Source: Cololabis saira (Eukaryota; Chordata; Actinopteri; Beloniformes; Belonidae). Taken from it: 64,000 bases of DNA. The stretch lies in NCBI RefSeq assembly GCF_033807715.1, contig NC_084601.1:19362129-19426128 (forward strand), read 5' to 3'. This document shows, one piece after another, positions 1 through 15,173 of the stretch (positions are counted from its first letter, which is position 1; every line of letters begins with the position of its first letter). The translations under genes were made by a program, and so were the position numbers. The notes below the pieces were generated by a model. It searched no databases. It was not told the origin of the DNA and worked only from the letters and a program-made list of their open reading frames with translations.

Positions 1-74
1 TATATATATATATATATATAGATTTACATATATATATAATTCAAAAACTACATGAGCCACTTTGTTCTGTGTTG

Positions 75-930
75 GTTCTGATTTGATTTGATTTATTTAT
101 TCAGCACAGTATAAAAAACTGAACAAGTAACATACAAATGTAAAAAAGAGATTGGTAATGTGCTAGGCTGAGGGGCTTATACCTACATACCTATGTAAAA
201 TACAGCAAAGGATTGTACAAAGATTTAAAATATGCAGAATACATGATTGCAGTCAAAGCAAATAAACAACAGCATGAATAGAATACATGGTATCTACATG
301 ATTAAAGAAAAAATAACAAATCTAGAAATATCATTAGGTAATCGATTAATTAAATGTGTCCTGAGCTTATGTTTAAAATTATTGAATGAAGTAGAGCTAA
401 ACGAGATTGCTGTATAGGTGTTCCATAACTGGGCTCCCCTGTATCTGATGGAGAACTGACACAAACCAGTACGGAACTTCGGGAGATTTGTATTAAAATG
501 GTGCATATCACTGTTGAACTGAAAAAAACCTTTACATGTCAAAGAAAATGAAACTGGCAGGAACAATACTTTGAAAATACAATTGCAGGTTTGATATGTA
601 TGTAACTTAAAGATGGGTAAAATATTGAGTTGTTTGAAAAGACTGGCAGAATGAGCAGACTAATTACTGTGTGTGGCAATCCTGCAGAATCTTTATTGCA
701 ACTTATGAAGTTTATGAAGATGTGTGTGTTATAGGTAGCTCTCCAAATAATATTATAGATATGGATATATCAAGCTATAATAAAGAGTTGGGAGACAATT
801 TTAATTCACCAAACTACAGAATTTGCCAATAATACCAATAGATTTAGATATTTTTTTACAGACATGGTCGATATGGTTTTTCCAGCTTAAACTTTCATGG
901 ATAATTACACCAAGGAAGGTTGTTGATGTA
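75..930 (-). mobile_element. L2/CR1-like LINE remnant, 3' part
   Basis: Minus-strand translation near 800-925 contains FLGVIIHESLSWKNHIDHV, the thumb-side block of L2/CR1-type non-LTR reverse transcriptases. The minus strand at 294-566 encodes the typical extreme C-terminus (FSIRYRGAQLWNTY). The frames differ and stops intervene, so the copy is dead. The low-coordinate end carries a TTTGA-type simple tail (about 78-100), which marks the LINE 3' end. The 5' truncation point lies at about 930, roughly 25 bp before an abhd5 splice acceptor. The clade (L2 versus Rex1) is uncertain. Confidence 0.7.
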
Positions 931-956
931 ATGATAACCTCTCTCGTCTGCTGCAG

Positions 957-3481
<2,525 letters not shown>

Positions 3482-3681
3482 TATTTCTCTGGTGCTCTAA
3501 AGATACGGGAGCGAGGACTAACCCGAACAAAGTACACGACCACAGCGGTACGCGCCTTACAGTAACATGCACTTTAACCTTTCTAGAGACTCCTCACCGA
3601 CACTTGACACATTTCACACTCCCTGACACTTGGGACCAGAGTTTGCTGCTGGTTGCTGCGTTCACATGAATACATTTTGTA

Positions 3682-3687
3682 AATAAA
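3682..3687 (+). terminator. abhd5 polyadenylation signal
   Basis: AATAAA lies 200 bp after the abhd5 stop codon and is followed by a TG/T-rich stretch (about 3702-3745). This is the first canonical signal downstream, giving a short 3' UTR of about 220 bp. Confidence 0.7.
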
Positions 3688-3749
3688 TGCGAGACAACGT
3701 TCTCTTGTTTTTGTGGTGATTTTATTATTTATTTGGATTAGTTTTCATA

Positions 3750-6700
3750 TGTCTTTTTGGCACTTGAGCAGCTCAATTCTTTGGAGGAATATGTGGGTTT
3801 AGTCAGAATAAACAGGATCTTGCTGCGCTGACCCTTCACCTACTGTGATATATGAGGGAGAAGTTAGCAGGGCATAGGGCTGCAGGAGTTTCTCCCCACA
3901 CGGTCTAGCTGGAAGTGGCCAGCAGGTGGCAGCACAGCGACACCACGCAGGCTTCACCTCTCCCCCTTTTCTTTGGCAGAAGGTTAACAGCAAATCCCCA
4001 CGCTGAGCGGACTGGCATGCATCTTGAGTTGAGTGACCTCCTCGGGAGACCTGGGCAGCGATGCTCTCAGAGCAGTTCAACACTCCACGCTCTGCTCAGT
4101 CACAACTGCACTGACAGAATAGGGTCAGAGATGAGCGTTGGAGTAAAAATAGGCATTCTGTTTGAAGAAGCATTGCTGCACTTAAAAGAAGGTACTTAGA
4201 GACATTTGTTTTGCAAAAATAACACAACAAAGGGAATTTGAAATGTGTGTCTTTTTAGTCCTGAAATTCTTTCTACGGCACCTTAAATCTTGTTTTCTTG
4301 TTTTGTTTTGGGTTTCTTTTGTCTTCAAATACACATATTCTCCCATCGATGCTCTTAATTTAAGAGCAAGTTCCTTCTTCGTTCATAACACAGATGCAAG
4401 AGATGATTTCTGTGTAGCATAATTGAAATTGAACCGTACTTAGTTAATATCCACAGGAAAAAATGCTCTTGCAGTACAACATGTTAATGCATGAACAGAA
4501 AACTGATTAAAGTGTTAAAAAGTTGGAAGTGTAGCTAACAGAGAGAGGCACGGTTGAGTCCTGCAGACATGAATGCAGCCAGGCTTTGTGTTTGTAGCCT
4601 AGCAACAACTGAGCTGATGCTGCCACATGCAGGCAACACAGGTGAGCTTGGATGGTAAGTGACTGCCAGCGGTGCAACATCTGGGTTGCAGGGACGCTCC
4701 TTCACAGTCACCTGTTGTTAACAAGCACCGTAATCCCTCCTCCTTTTAATCCTGCTGCTCTTATGAGTCTGCAGCCACATCTTAGTGACTCACATAATAC
4801 TTCATTCCTTACAGTCACAATTAGTCTTCATCAGCATTCGAAGCTCTTCCATTATATGTACCATTAATGATCAGTAATCAGTAATGTGAGCAGAGATATG
4901 TTAATTCTAGGCTCAGCACGTCTTGGCATTTACTTCTGTTACTTCTGCCCATCTATGTCATCAACCCCGACCACCCCCGATAGTCTCTTGGCAACAGGGT
5001 AGCCACGGAGACCAAGTCTCTTGGCTTTGCCAACCTGCAGGAGGTGACTCTGGACAGGGTAATTATTGGTTGTTTCCTTGAGGATGTTGGCTAGTTGTAT
5101 GTTGATGCAGCAAAAGAAAAAAGGAGCAGAAGATGCATTTGCACATCTTGTTTAGGTTAAAACAGGTTCTCAGGCCTCTTCCCATAATAGTTACTCCATA
5201 GGCATGCTCATCCACTCAGTCACACGTCAATCGAATTATTTAATTATGAAAAAGAAAGCTAGGGAGTGAAGTGATAGAGGCTTTCATACAGGGTTTGGAT
5301 GTAACAGGAAGCTTGAAGCTCTAAATTAACTGACTGCATGTAAAACTGCCAATCAGCTCATACTTTATCTTTAATTGGCATACTTTAAAATCTCAGTTTT
5401 ACAAGATTCAGGTGATGTCTGTTGCTTGTTATTTTGACTGATTTTGGAATTTGTATTTATCATTTTAAAACCAGTTATTCCTTTTTGTATGAATGAATAT
5501 GGGGCCGTTCCAACAGAAAGTTGTCCTGGATGAAATCTTGGACCTTTTCGAACATTCTCTAATCACATAGATGGATCATCACCTTGCGGCTGCACCGGAC
5601 AGTGCACTTAATTCTTCATGTGACAGTCATAATGAGATTTATGCATCGAGCACAGGCAGCCGCTGTCCTGTCTTCTCTGATCTGAACAATAATAGTTTCC
5701 CTGAGTGACTGATGGTATTTACAGGCCAGAGATTTATTTTTACACACAAAGGTACCAGCCAAACTGACATTTGCACAATTTACAAAAAAAAAAAACAAGA
5801 AGTCTGTGGAATCAATGTAAAATGAAAGGAAGATATTTCTTCTTGTCTGCCTTTATGAGATTATTTATTATCATATCACAGATCTGAGAACGCCACATTC
5901 TTCTCTGTCATTATGCAGCGAGAGCCCTTCACTGCACCTCGCAGCTCTCGGATTACGCTAAAAGCGAGTCTAATGATCACAGCATTTAGATTCTGACTGA
6001 GTGCATGAGGAAGGCCTGAGCAGAGCCGGGCCTGCCAGCTGGGTGGTTGCTCTCTGCAGCCTCAGTGCAGAAAAAGCTGCTGATGTGACGATTTCTTCAT
6101 CCCACAGGAGGAATGAAAAGGATCTGAGGAAGCACTGAAACGATTTTAAGGTCGCGGAAAGGCATCTCAACGCTGACATTAGATGCAGAAGTGAAGCGCT
6201 TGTGACTCGTAAAATCCCGCGAAGCTGCTAATTTTCTCTCCTTTCACTGAAACAGATAATTCTGGCCTTTGAGTGTCTTCCTGTCACAAGAAACTCATAG
6301 CAGCTGTTTCAAACTTTAATGATGATTTTTTTTTTGTTTTGTTTTTTCACCCATGACCACATTATTACAAACATTCCCGAGTATTTTCTAGAGTATGAAG
6401 CTGGGGGTTGCATGAGAAACGCATCTGGATGAACACATTTAATGTTTATGTGATAGTGGATCAGTAATGCTTGATGCTTGATCTTGAGATACGATCAAAC
6501 AACATAGCAGATTTCTCTGTTACTTTATTTTTGTAGCTTTTTTGCTTGTATCTTTGGTGTTTTTCTGACACCATGTCTGTGTGAAACCCTTCACCATTTC
6601 AACTTTTGTTTGTTTTGAGCCTTTATCCATTTGAACATTTGTTCTGATTCATTCGCCTATTCGTTCGTTCATTCAAACCTTTATTTATGCATTTAGGCCA

Positions 6701-8650
6701 GTTAGGAGCGATCTCACCTAGTTAAATTAAGAGCAATAATAATAGATATAAAAAAAGAGCCTGCATTTTAGTGTATCTGAAATACTGTTAATATGAGAGT
6801 TCAGTTCAAAGGGTTTAGATTGGTTAAAAGTTAAAAACAGGTTTCCCAACAGTGTGTTTTTTCTGGTGTGTTAGAAACATCAGGGAACCATCTAAAACAT
6901 GGAGAGACACCAGTCCTGAGGACCTGGACTGGAAACACTGATTTATGTTCATGTAAAGATGTGGCAAAGGCCAGGATTTTGTCAAGAAAAAACCCATAAA
7001 TTAGTGGAAACACAGTTGTACTGCTAAAGACTGCAGGCCAGTTGTGTCATTGAGAATACAAAGACAAAATCTAAAGGTGTCCTCAGTTTTAAGACATATT
7101 GCAAACGACAGTGAGTTTAAAAGCAGAAGGAGAATTTTATCACTGCAATAAGAAATGATGAACATATAGTGCTGAGCATCAACAACTGGATCATAAAGAA
7201 ATCCCAAATTAGTTTTTGAAACAAAGCTCATCATAAACAGCCCTTGTCATAACAACCAGTGGGGATGAATTTGTTTAATTAGCTGATACAACACTGGGAT
7301 AATTAAAATACTACAGTGATTCAGCACCAAGGCTCATCAATCATGTCTTTTTACATCTTTTCATAGGAGTTGGTTTTAGAGGACTGCTCTTGCTCCCCCG
7401 TCAAAGGTGTGCCTCTCTTTAGGTCTGACCTACGACTTTGTGATATCCAGGATCAATGCAAATGCATCACGAGGGGAAGTCAAGCTGAGAGAAAGGTTGA
7501 AAAGCTTGATAACGATCTCTCATCTGGGTCTATGATGTCACAGAACCCTGCAAACCTGAATGGCCCACAGACCGACGGGATTTCAGTCTTAAATGGTCCC
7601 AAAAAAAGTGAGCAGGTTGTGTTAGAGCTGAGCTTGTGATTCAGTGATCACCTTGAACACCCAAATATATGCTTTAAATGCAGAAAAAGCCCCCCCCCAG
7701 CATGTCCCCTTTGATGGCAATAAAACAGACCCTTTCAGTCACTCTCCTGTTTTCCTTCTGGCAGGCTGTCACAGCTCATAAAATGTGCCTTTAATTTAGC
7801 TTTAACTGAATTACCGTCTCTGCCTGTGTCTGTGCCAGCCTTTCTCGCTCTTTCTCTTCCCCTCTGACAGACCTTGATTTCTCATTGTGTGGCGAGTGAG
7901 CAAACACAGTGTTTCTGTATAAAAATGAAGCTGAATAAACCTGCAGTAAAAGCAAATTTACTCAAATGTTCACACAAGCCCGGCTTCTCTACGCACCTCG
8001 CAATGTTAGTCTGAAAAAAGCTTCATCAGGTGCCCAAACATGGTCTGTGTATCCAGAGATCAATTGTTTGTATGTGCATGTGTGGGCACAGGAACAAAAA
8101 CGAAAAAAATCAACCATGCCGTGTCCCTCCAGGCAGGTTTCTGGTTCACTCTCTGCTATATTGTGTTTTGGCGCCAGCGTGCATGTGTGTGCTGAGGGGC
8201 TTTGTTTCCTGCACCACTTTTATCATCGGCTACAATGACAGCCTGGTTGCAGGAGTTCAGCCTTCACATTCAGCTCCACTGACGGGTTTAATGTCCTGCT
8301 GACACACCTCCAACCTCACAGGTGTTACATCAGCCCACTCCAGACACCCACAGTAGAACCTTATAATTATACATCCCATGGTACAGGTGCAAACATGTTA
8401 CTTAGGAAGGAAATGAATCAGCGCTGATAACTTATCACCATCCTGTAATTTACTAAACTATGGTACAAATAAGTAATTTAGGGTTCTCTGACTTTATGGC
8501 GTTCATAGTTAAAGAAAAGACTGGAAGGAAATCTACAAAACTGCAAACTGTTATTTGTACATAACATCTACTATGTATAAAATGAAGAAAATAAAAATGT
8601 AAAAAAGAAAGCGAAAGACATTTCAAGTTCTGCGAGCAGAACTGGCTGAT
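3750..8650. other. Intergenic/3' flank, no gene recognised
   Basis: AT-rich single-copy-looking DNA between the convergent genes abhd5 and snrk. Reading all frames gives only short ORFs without family signatures or plausible splice structure. A remnant of a dispersed fish repeat (a 'hypermethylated-style' TTCCCAACAGTG to CTGGAAACACTG segment) is seen at about 6843-6942. Nothing else is supported. Confidence 0.5.
6843..6942. repeat. Short dispersed repeat remnant (hAT-MITE-like)
   Basis: The segment opens with TTCCCAACAGTG and closes with GGACTGGAAACACTG. It contains ACCAGTCCTGAGGACC and CATCTAAAACATGG, words shared with the better preserved element at 42639-42846. Inferred to be a degraded copy of the same fish family. 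Confidence 0.45.
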
Positions 8651-8658
8651 CCTTACTG

Positions 8659-9522
8659 TAGACTTGTAGTCAAGAGCACTTAAACCGAGACCAAGACACT
8701 ACCAAGACCTGAGAGTATCAAGACCGAGACCAGACCTAGACTTGTTCAGCTCGAGACTAATCTTGTGTGAGTTGTAGAGCATCAGCACCATCCTGGTTCA
8801 GCTAGTTTCCATATGAGGTTGTATTCAACTGCAGCTCAATAACCGACAAGTGGATGTTTGATGTTGAACTCACTATAAATGTTTTCATCAATCAGCCGAG
8901 ATCAGATATGTGTGGCGACTGCACTACCGTTATTTCTACACTATTGGAGGATTGACTCGAGTGCTTTTAAGGATTGATACAACTACTAACAAGTCCCCAA
9001 GTCACCTAACAAAATAACCAGCCTCCAACACCCTCCTCCCCCTCAGAAAAGTAATGAATAGTAAATGTTACTGATTTAAATTGTACTTAATTTGGAGATG
9101 AAACGTGAATTTTAAATTAAAAATACACACAATTATCTATAACTTGCATTATTTACCATTAAAGTAGCCAGATTACCGTACACCATATATCAGCATCACT
9201 GAAATGCATAGACCTAATGCTAATCAATCACAACGATATGCAAATATTATTCAAAGGCCATTGATGCCATATATTTATTCAAACAAGGCTGTTATAGTCA
9301 CAAAACTGTAATTAAATACAGACACACATGCAGATGCACCAAAACATTAAATCAAATGCAAAATACAAATAGTTTACAAAACTGTACATTAACAAGAGGA
9401 AGAACTGGTGATCACCAGATTCTGTCACCTTGATGTGCAACGGCATCTCAGTTATCCGAGACATGGCAAGACCGAGACAAGACCAAGAGCACAAAAAAGT
9501 GGTCTTGAGAACTACAAGTCTA
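8659..9522. mobile_element. hAT-type non-autonomous DNA transposon
   Basis: An 864-bp element with terminal inverted repeats TAGACTTGTAGT and ACTACAAGTCTA. It is bounded by a perfect 8-bp direct duplication CCTTACTG at 8651-8658 and 9523-9530, the target size of hAT elements. The subterminal regions are also inverted, with repeated ACCGAGAC/GACCAAGA words at both ends. No transposase reading frame is visible. Confidence 0.88.
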
Positions 9523-11860
9523 CCTTACTGCAAACGAACCGTTCACGGACCGTTTCACCAGCATGCTGTCATTCAGTTTCTTTGAGTTACTGGTGCTGAC
9601 GCTGTCGTTAAACACAAACTTGGAGAACAACGTCTTGTGGTAAATGTTAAAGGACTCTTCTCTCCTTTGTTTCATCCATGTTCAGGATTAGGTCACAACC
9701 AGGCCCCCAGTTGTGCTCCTTTTCCTGTACTTCATTTCTTGATTTCAAAACGTAATACTTGAAAATGTAAAACTTAATTGCCTCAATTTCTGCACATTAT
9801 GGAACATTATAGGAGATGTGATGAAATGAGGAGTTGTACATGAGGAAAAAGAAGATGGGAGGGAACAGTCCCTTGTGCTGCATATTGCATATAAAGAGTA
9901 TCACGGAGATCAAAATATGCAAAAAGTCAGTTTTGTAATCGAGCTTGAAGGGGGAAAAGTTGAAGGGCATGTCTGACAGCTTTGATAATCCAATATGTGT
10001 TGCTGAAGTCACTGCTGGAAGTAAATGAAAAACATCAACCATGGAAGTGGTGATAGAGGCTGAGAAGCACCGCCAGGGTTTGCCCGCAGGCAATAATGAG
10101 ATTTTTAGCACAGAAGCAAGGAAATATTAAGACTACTAAGAAGCTGCCAGAGGGTTTCTCCAGCTGCTGATCTGACTGACGGGAGCATGTGGGGAGGGAG
10201 AAGAGAACTCATGTCTAGTCCTCATACAGATTCTTAAAACAGACCCATTTCATGTGTGAAACTGTGCACAAAGAGCAGAAATGTGCATCCGTTGGCCTCT
10301 TTTATAAATCTAATTTATCCTTAAATTGCATACATGTGCACAGGCATGAATTGAGACACCATTTGTGTCATGGGACATGTATGAGGGCAGCATGACAGCA
10401 GTGAGAAGTGTAACAGTTTGGTTTCAGGCGGAAGGATCAGCATCAAGGATCGAGCGTCCCCTCGTTTGTCAGGGTGATGAAAGGATTGACAGATGACTTT
10501 AGACAGGAGTGTCCATGGACTAGGATGTTTGTGGATGAGCTGTTGCGAGAACAAGACAGGATACTTGTATAAATGAAAGGGAAGCAGAGGAAATAGTAAG
10601 GTGAAGAAGTGCAGGAGAGTAAATACTATGCAGAGCAGTGGGGACACTAGAAACCAGGTGAAGAAGAGAGGACTGGCTTGGAGACAGCGGCTCTGACCAA
10701 GGAACAGGAAGCACAGCTGGAGGTATTAAGATGTCCTTAGGCGGTGAAGAGGATGGATAGGTTTGAAAATAAACCAGTCACAGAAACAGCCAGGTTTTGA
10801 TGTCTTGGAGATAAAGTAAGAGATGTTTCAAATACATCAGGAAGAGGGATGGTGAATACATTGATAGCAGGATGCTACTGACGGAGAAGATTTGTGGAAG
10901 CTGTGGTTGGTGTGACAGACACAGCAAAATAGAAGCACAGTCTTATCAAACGTGAAAGTGAGACACTTTTAAGTATGATTCACCTGGCGGCTACGTGAAT
11001 TGTGGTGGAAGCATTGCATTGTAGCCGGCAGCAGCAGTTGTTGCTTTCAGTTAAGAGTCGGCTGGCGCTGCCCAGATCCGGAGGCCAAAGCTTCACCACC
11101 GTGGCCCCAACTTGGCCCCGTGCCGTCAGCTCCTCCCCCCCGGCACAGGCCGGCCAGTTGCTGCCTGTTGCACCCGGCAGAAGCCTGATTTAACTGCCTG
11201 CTCGTCCCCAGCTACCATCTTGACTTTCATCCAAAAGCTGCACCGGGGCTGTTCGATGCCAACCCAGAGCCGGTTGTGCCAGTCTGTTAGGGCCATTAAC
11301 AGAAAATCAAGCCATGTCATGTTCAGAGTAAGAGTTATTCAAATTAAAATGTACTTTATTAACCCTAGAAGGCAAATTATAATAATTAATTAGTAAATAA
11401 TGCTTTATTACCCCTTAATTCACAGCTCAAATTCATCTAGTGGTCAGTGGAGGAGCTGCTGGTTGTTGTGAGATTGTGAAGCCAAATGCAGCCCCTTGGT
11501 TATTCCTTTGAAGACAAATGCAAGAGCTGATTCCATCGTTCTGGCTACGAGATGCTCTTCAGCTTCTATAGCTGGTGCAGCTTGTCAAGAATATCCTGAG
11601 ATGAGGGAGCTGTGCTGTCTCTCACCGCTGTGAGGCGACTGCAAGCGTATGACAGGACCTGATTCCTGCACGTGCCCTGGTGCACACATGACACACTCGC
11701 TCTGACACACTATCCCCCGTAATCCATTCAGTATTTGAAACAAGACAAATCTGTCTCCTGCACATTTATGCATCTGTTATCCCGTGTGGCCTCTGTGCTT
11801 GTTTGGGTGTCGCTGTGATTGCAGCTGGCATCAGATCTGTGCTTGTGAGTGAGTGTGTGC

Positions 11861-11866
<6 letters not shown>

Positions 11867-11902
<36 letters not shown>

Positions 11903-11910
11903 GTGTGCGT
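11867..11910. repeat. (TG)n microsatellite, interrupted
   Basis: TG run with CGTG interruptions. Confidence 0.9.
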
Positions 11911-12215
11911 GTTTTTCAGCATGTGGGTCACACAGTTCACATGATGACTCGAGAGCTCATCTGGTCTGATCTGATTTCCCCCCAGCTGGCAGATGTGGAA
12001 GAGTAGCCCAGATGTTACAGAGATTACAACTCGTCAGTGTTCGAGGACGAAGCATGGAGACCATTCAGGAAAAAGAAATGCCCACAGGCATGAGATGTTT
12101 TTCTCTTTTACAGACGACCAAACTGTAGCTCATGTAGTTATTTATTTATCATCTAATATTACTTCTAAAATAAGCAAAGAAATTAAATGCATTAATATCT
12201 TAATTTCAAAATGAT

Positions 12216-12421
<206 letters not shown>

Positions 12422-13086
12422 ATAATAATTACCCCATGAAGTAACAATGGTAAGGAAAATATATTTAAAAAAAGACATTTTAAATATTTATATTTAAATA
12501 TTTTGTTGTTTTTTTGTTATATACCGGTATTTATATGGCAGGCATTAAAAGGGTAATGATAGAAGCGTGTGTGTTAGTTGCAATGAGGAGCATTTGTGCA
12601 TGGAGAATGGAGCCCCTAATCTAAATTAAAAGAGCCAATAACACTCAACGACGGTGGCAAAAGTTACAAAAAATAATAATAAACGAAAATAAATATTGTA
12701 TTGCAGGTTTTTTTTGTTGTCTTTTATTATTTCTTTTCAATTGTGTCAGCGGATTTGCCAATCGTTTTTCTGGATGAATATGGCTGAAACGTCACATTCT
12801 CATGTGTGAAAAACAAACAAAAACACCTTTAAAACGGACACTGAAAGTGTCCTGCGTGTCCGTCCAGAGAACGCCGAGCCCGTCCCTCCTTTGAGTGTTT
12901 TTTTCCCACACAAACTGCACTTTGCTGGTCCTTTCACAACATTTCTGAAGATCAACTTGTGTGCTTCGAGGTGTTGTTTTTCTGACGCATAAATCTCCAG
13001 TTTGTGTAATTTTGTGGCAAACATCATTCTGATTAGTCCACATAACCTTTAGCAAACTGCAGGAGAGCAGCATTCTTGGAAAGTTG

Positions 13087-13201
<115 letters not shown>

Positions 13202-14628
13202 GCTGTTAAGGGTCCTACTTATGTACTAACGCAGAGCGGAAATAAAAAGAGACACGTCCTGCTCTTGGAGTGAACCTTGTTGCTGGAAGACTCCTGGACA
13301 GCGTTCCTGCATTTCTGCACAAACCAAATGTGAAATCCAAACTTTCTTGGAAATATTTCGTAAACTTTCCAGCCCACTGGGCCCCAGCAACCTTTTTCTT
13401 GTGAGAAGAAATCTTTGTGTCAAGATACATTTCCACAAACACATTGCAAAAGTCCATTTCTCTGAAGTCTAATTATGGGTTTGTTTGGCTCATGGAGTTC
13501 TGCCATTACTTTTGTTAGCTTTAGAAAACACAGGTTCAGGTTCAGGTTCAGGAGAAAAGTCAACAGCCTTTAGCCACATGATTTTTATTGTAATAGATCT
13601 CTATCATATACATACAGTACAATATGCTCAAGACAGATTTTATGGCACATCCATTTTGCACTCGCTGGTATTGCTGTGAGGTTACAGTAAAGTGACCATC
13701 TGAATTTTACTTGGGTAGATACAACAGGTGGTTCGACCTCAGTGGGTTAAGAATAAAGTTGCTACAGCAAAACTCATGCACTGTTAAGTTATATATATAT
13801 ATATTCATATATATTCCACTAGGGATAGGTGACACATCCAGTTACACACATCAACACCTGAAGGGGGTGGGGGGGTGTTGTTTTCTATTAAAACCCCTCG
13901 GTTGTCATCTTTGAATGTGCTACAACAGTGGCTACTGTGATCCTGGACAGCTACAGGATGTACATAGTTCGGGTGTTCGGTTCTAATTCCGGCGGCGTGA
14001 ATCAAGTGCCACATTAATGTTTGAAGAGCTGACACTGCAGGTTTAGTGATTTTGGAGGTTTGAGTTTTATTCATTTTATTCTTCGACCAGCAAACACCTT
14101 CTGAGTTCTGGGTTCAAGCAGAACCTGGACTGTCCAGTGGGATCGAAGAATAGTGGTGTTCCAGGATCAGACATTCAGGTCTCTACTGCAATACGACATG
14201 ACCATCGATACTACATGTGCAGAGTAGCGCTAAGCTATTCACATATATACAAACTCTGTCATGAGTGCAGAGATTTGACAAGTGAATGTGCTTTTTTTTT
14301 TTTAATATATACATATACTGCAGAGCATGTTCGAAATAAATAAAAAAAGCACAAAAAAAAAAGCAGTGATAGACTACAAACCATTGCGTGCCACCAGCAT
14401 GCTGCAGTGCTGTTGTCTGTTTTTCACCCTGTATTTGTTGCCAGTTGAACCAAAAAAAATCAGGACTTAAATATTTCAATTACAATTTAAAAAAAAAAAG
14501 CTTAAAATGATTGTCTTATAAATAATTTAAAAGTTATGAAAATAAAAAGCCAAGTAGATACATAACATGATACAAAATCTCATCAGCGCTCCCTTTCAAT
14601 CAGCTTATGTGAGTGTCGCAGGTGTGTA

Positions 14629-14633
<5 letters not shown>

Positions 14634-14699
<66 letters not shown>

Positions 14700-14726
14700 A
14701 ACATCTGCATAGTTTTACACACACAT

Positions 14727-14816
<90 letters not shown>
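14634..14816. repeat. Double (TA)n tract with inverted unique arms and (TG)n
   Basis: Two TA tracts (about 14634-14690 and 14730-14789) and a TG run to about 14815. Unique sequence GCATAGTTTTACACACACAT (from about 14708) is repeated inverted as TGTGTGTAAAACTATGC at about 14808-14824, so the second TA block is the core of a large palindrome. Confidence 0.85.
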
Positions 14817-14819
<3 letters not shown>

Positions 14820-15173
14820 CTATGCGGATGAAGGGTTGTGAGCGTTTGTGGTATCTACTTCCATCCTTAATGTGCCATCTTAAAACATAACATGTTGTGC
14901 CATCTTAAAACTTGCTTCACAAGCGTGCGCCCAGCCTCCTCCGTGGAGACGCTTTGTGTTTTTAAATGTGCAATTTTAGCATTTGGATTTTCTCCCAGTT
15001 TTCCACCGTTTAGTGTCAGACAAAACTAAAACAGTACAAAAAAAACCAACCGAACAATTAAAAAAAATACACAAACAGTGTGCAGTCCTGATATACAGTA
15101 GAGTAGACTTGGCTGAAGTCAATGCAGATAAAAGGTGGAGTGTAGAGGTGCGGGCGGGGGATCCAGCTGCGTG

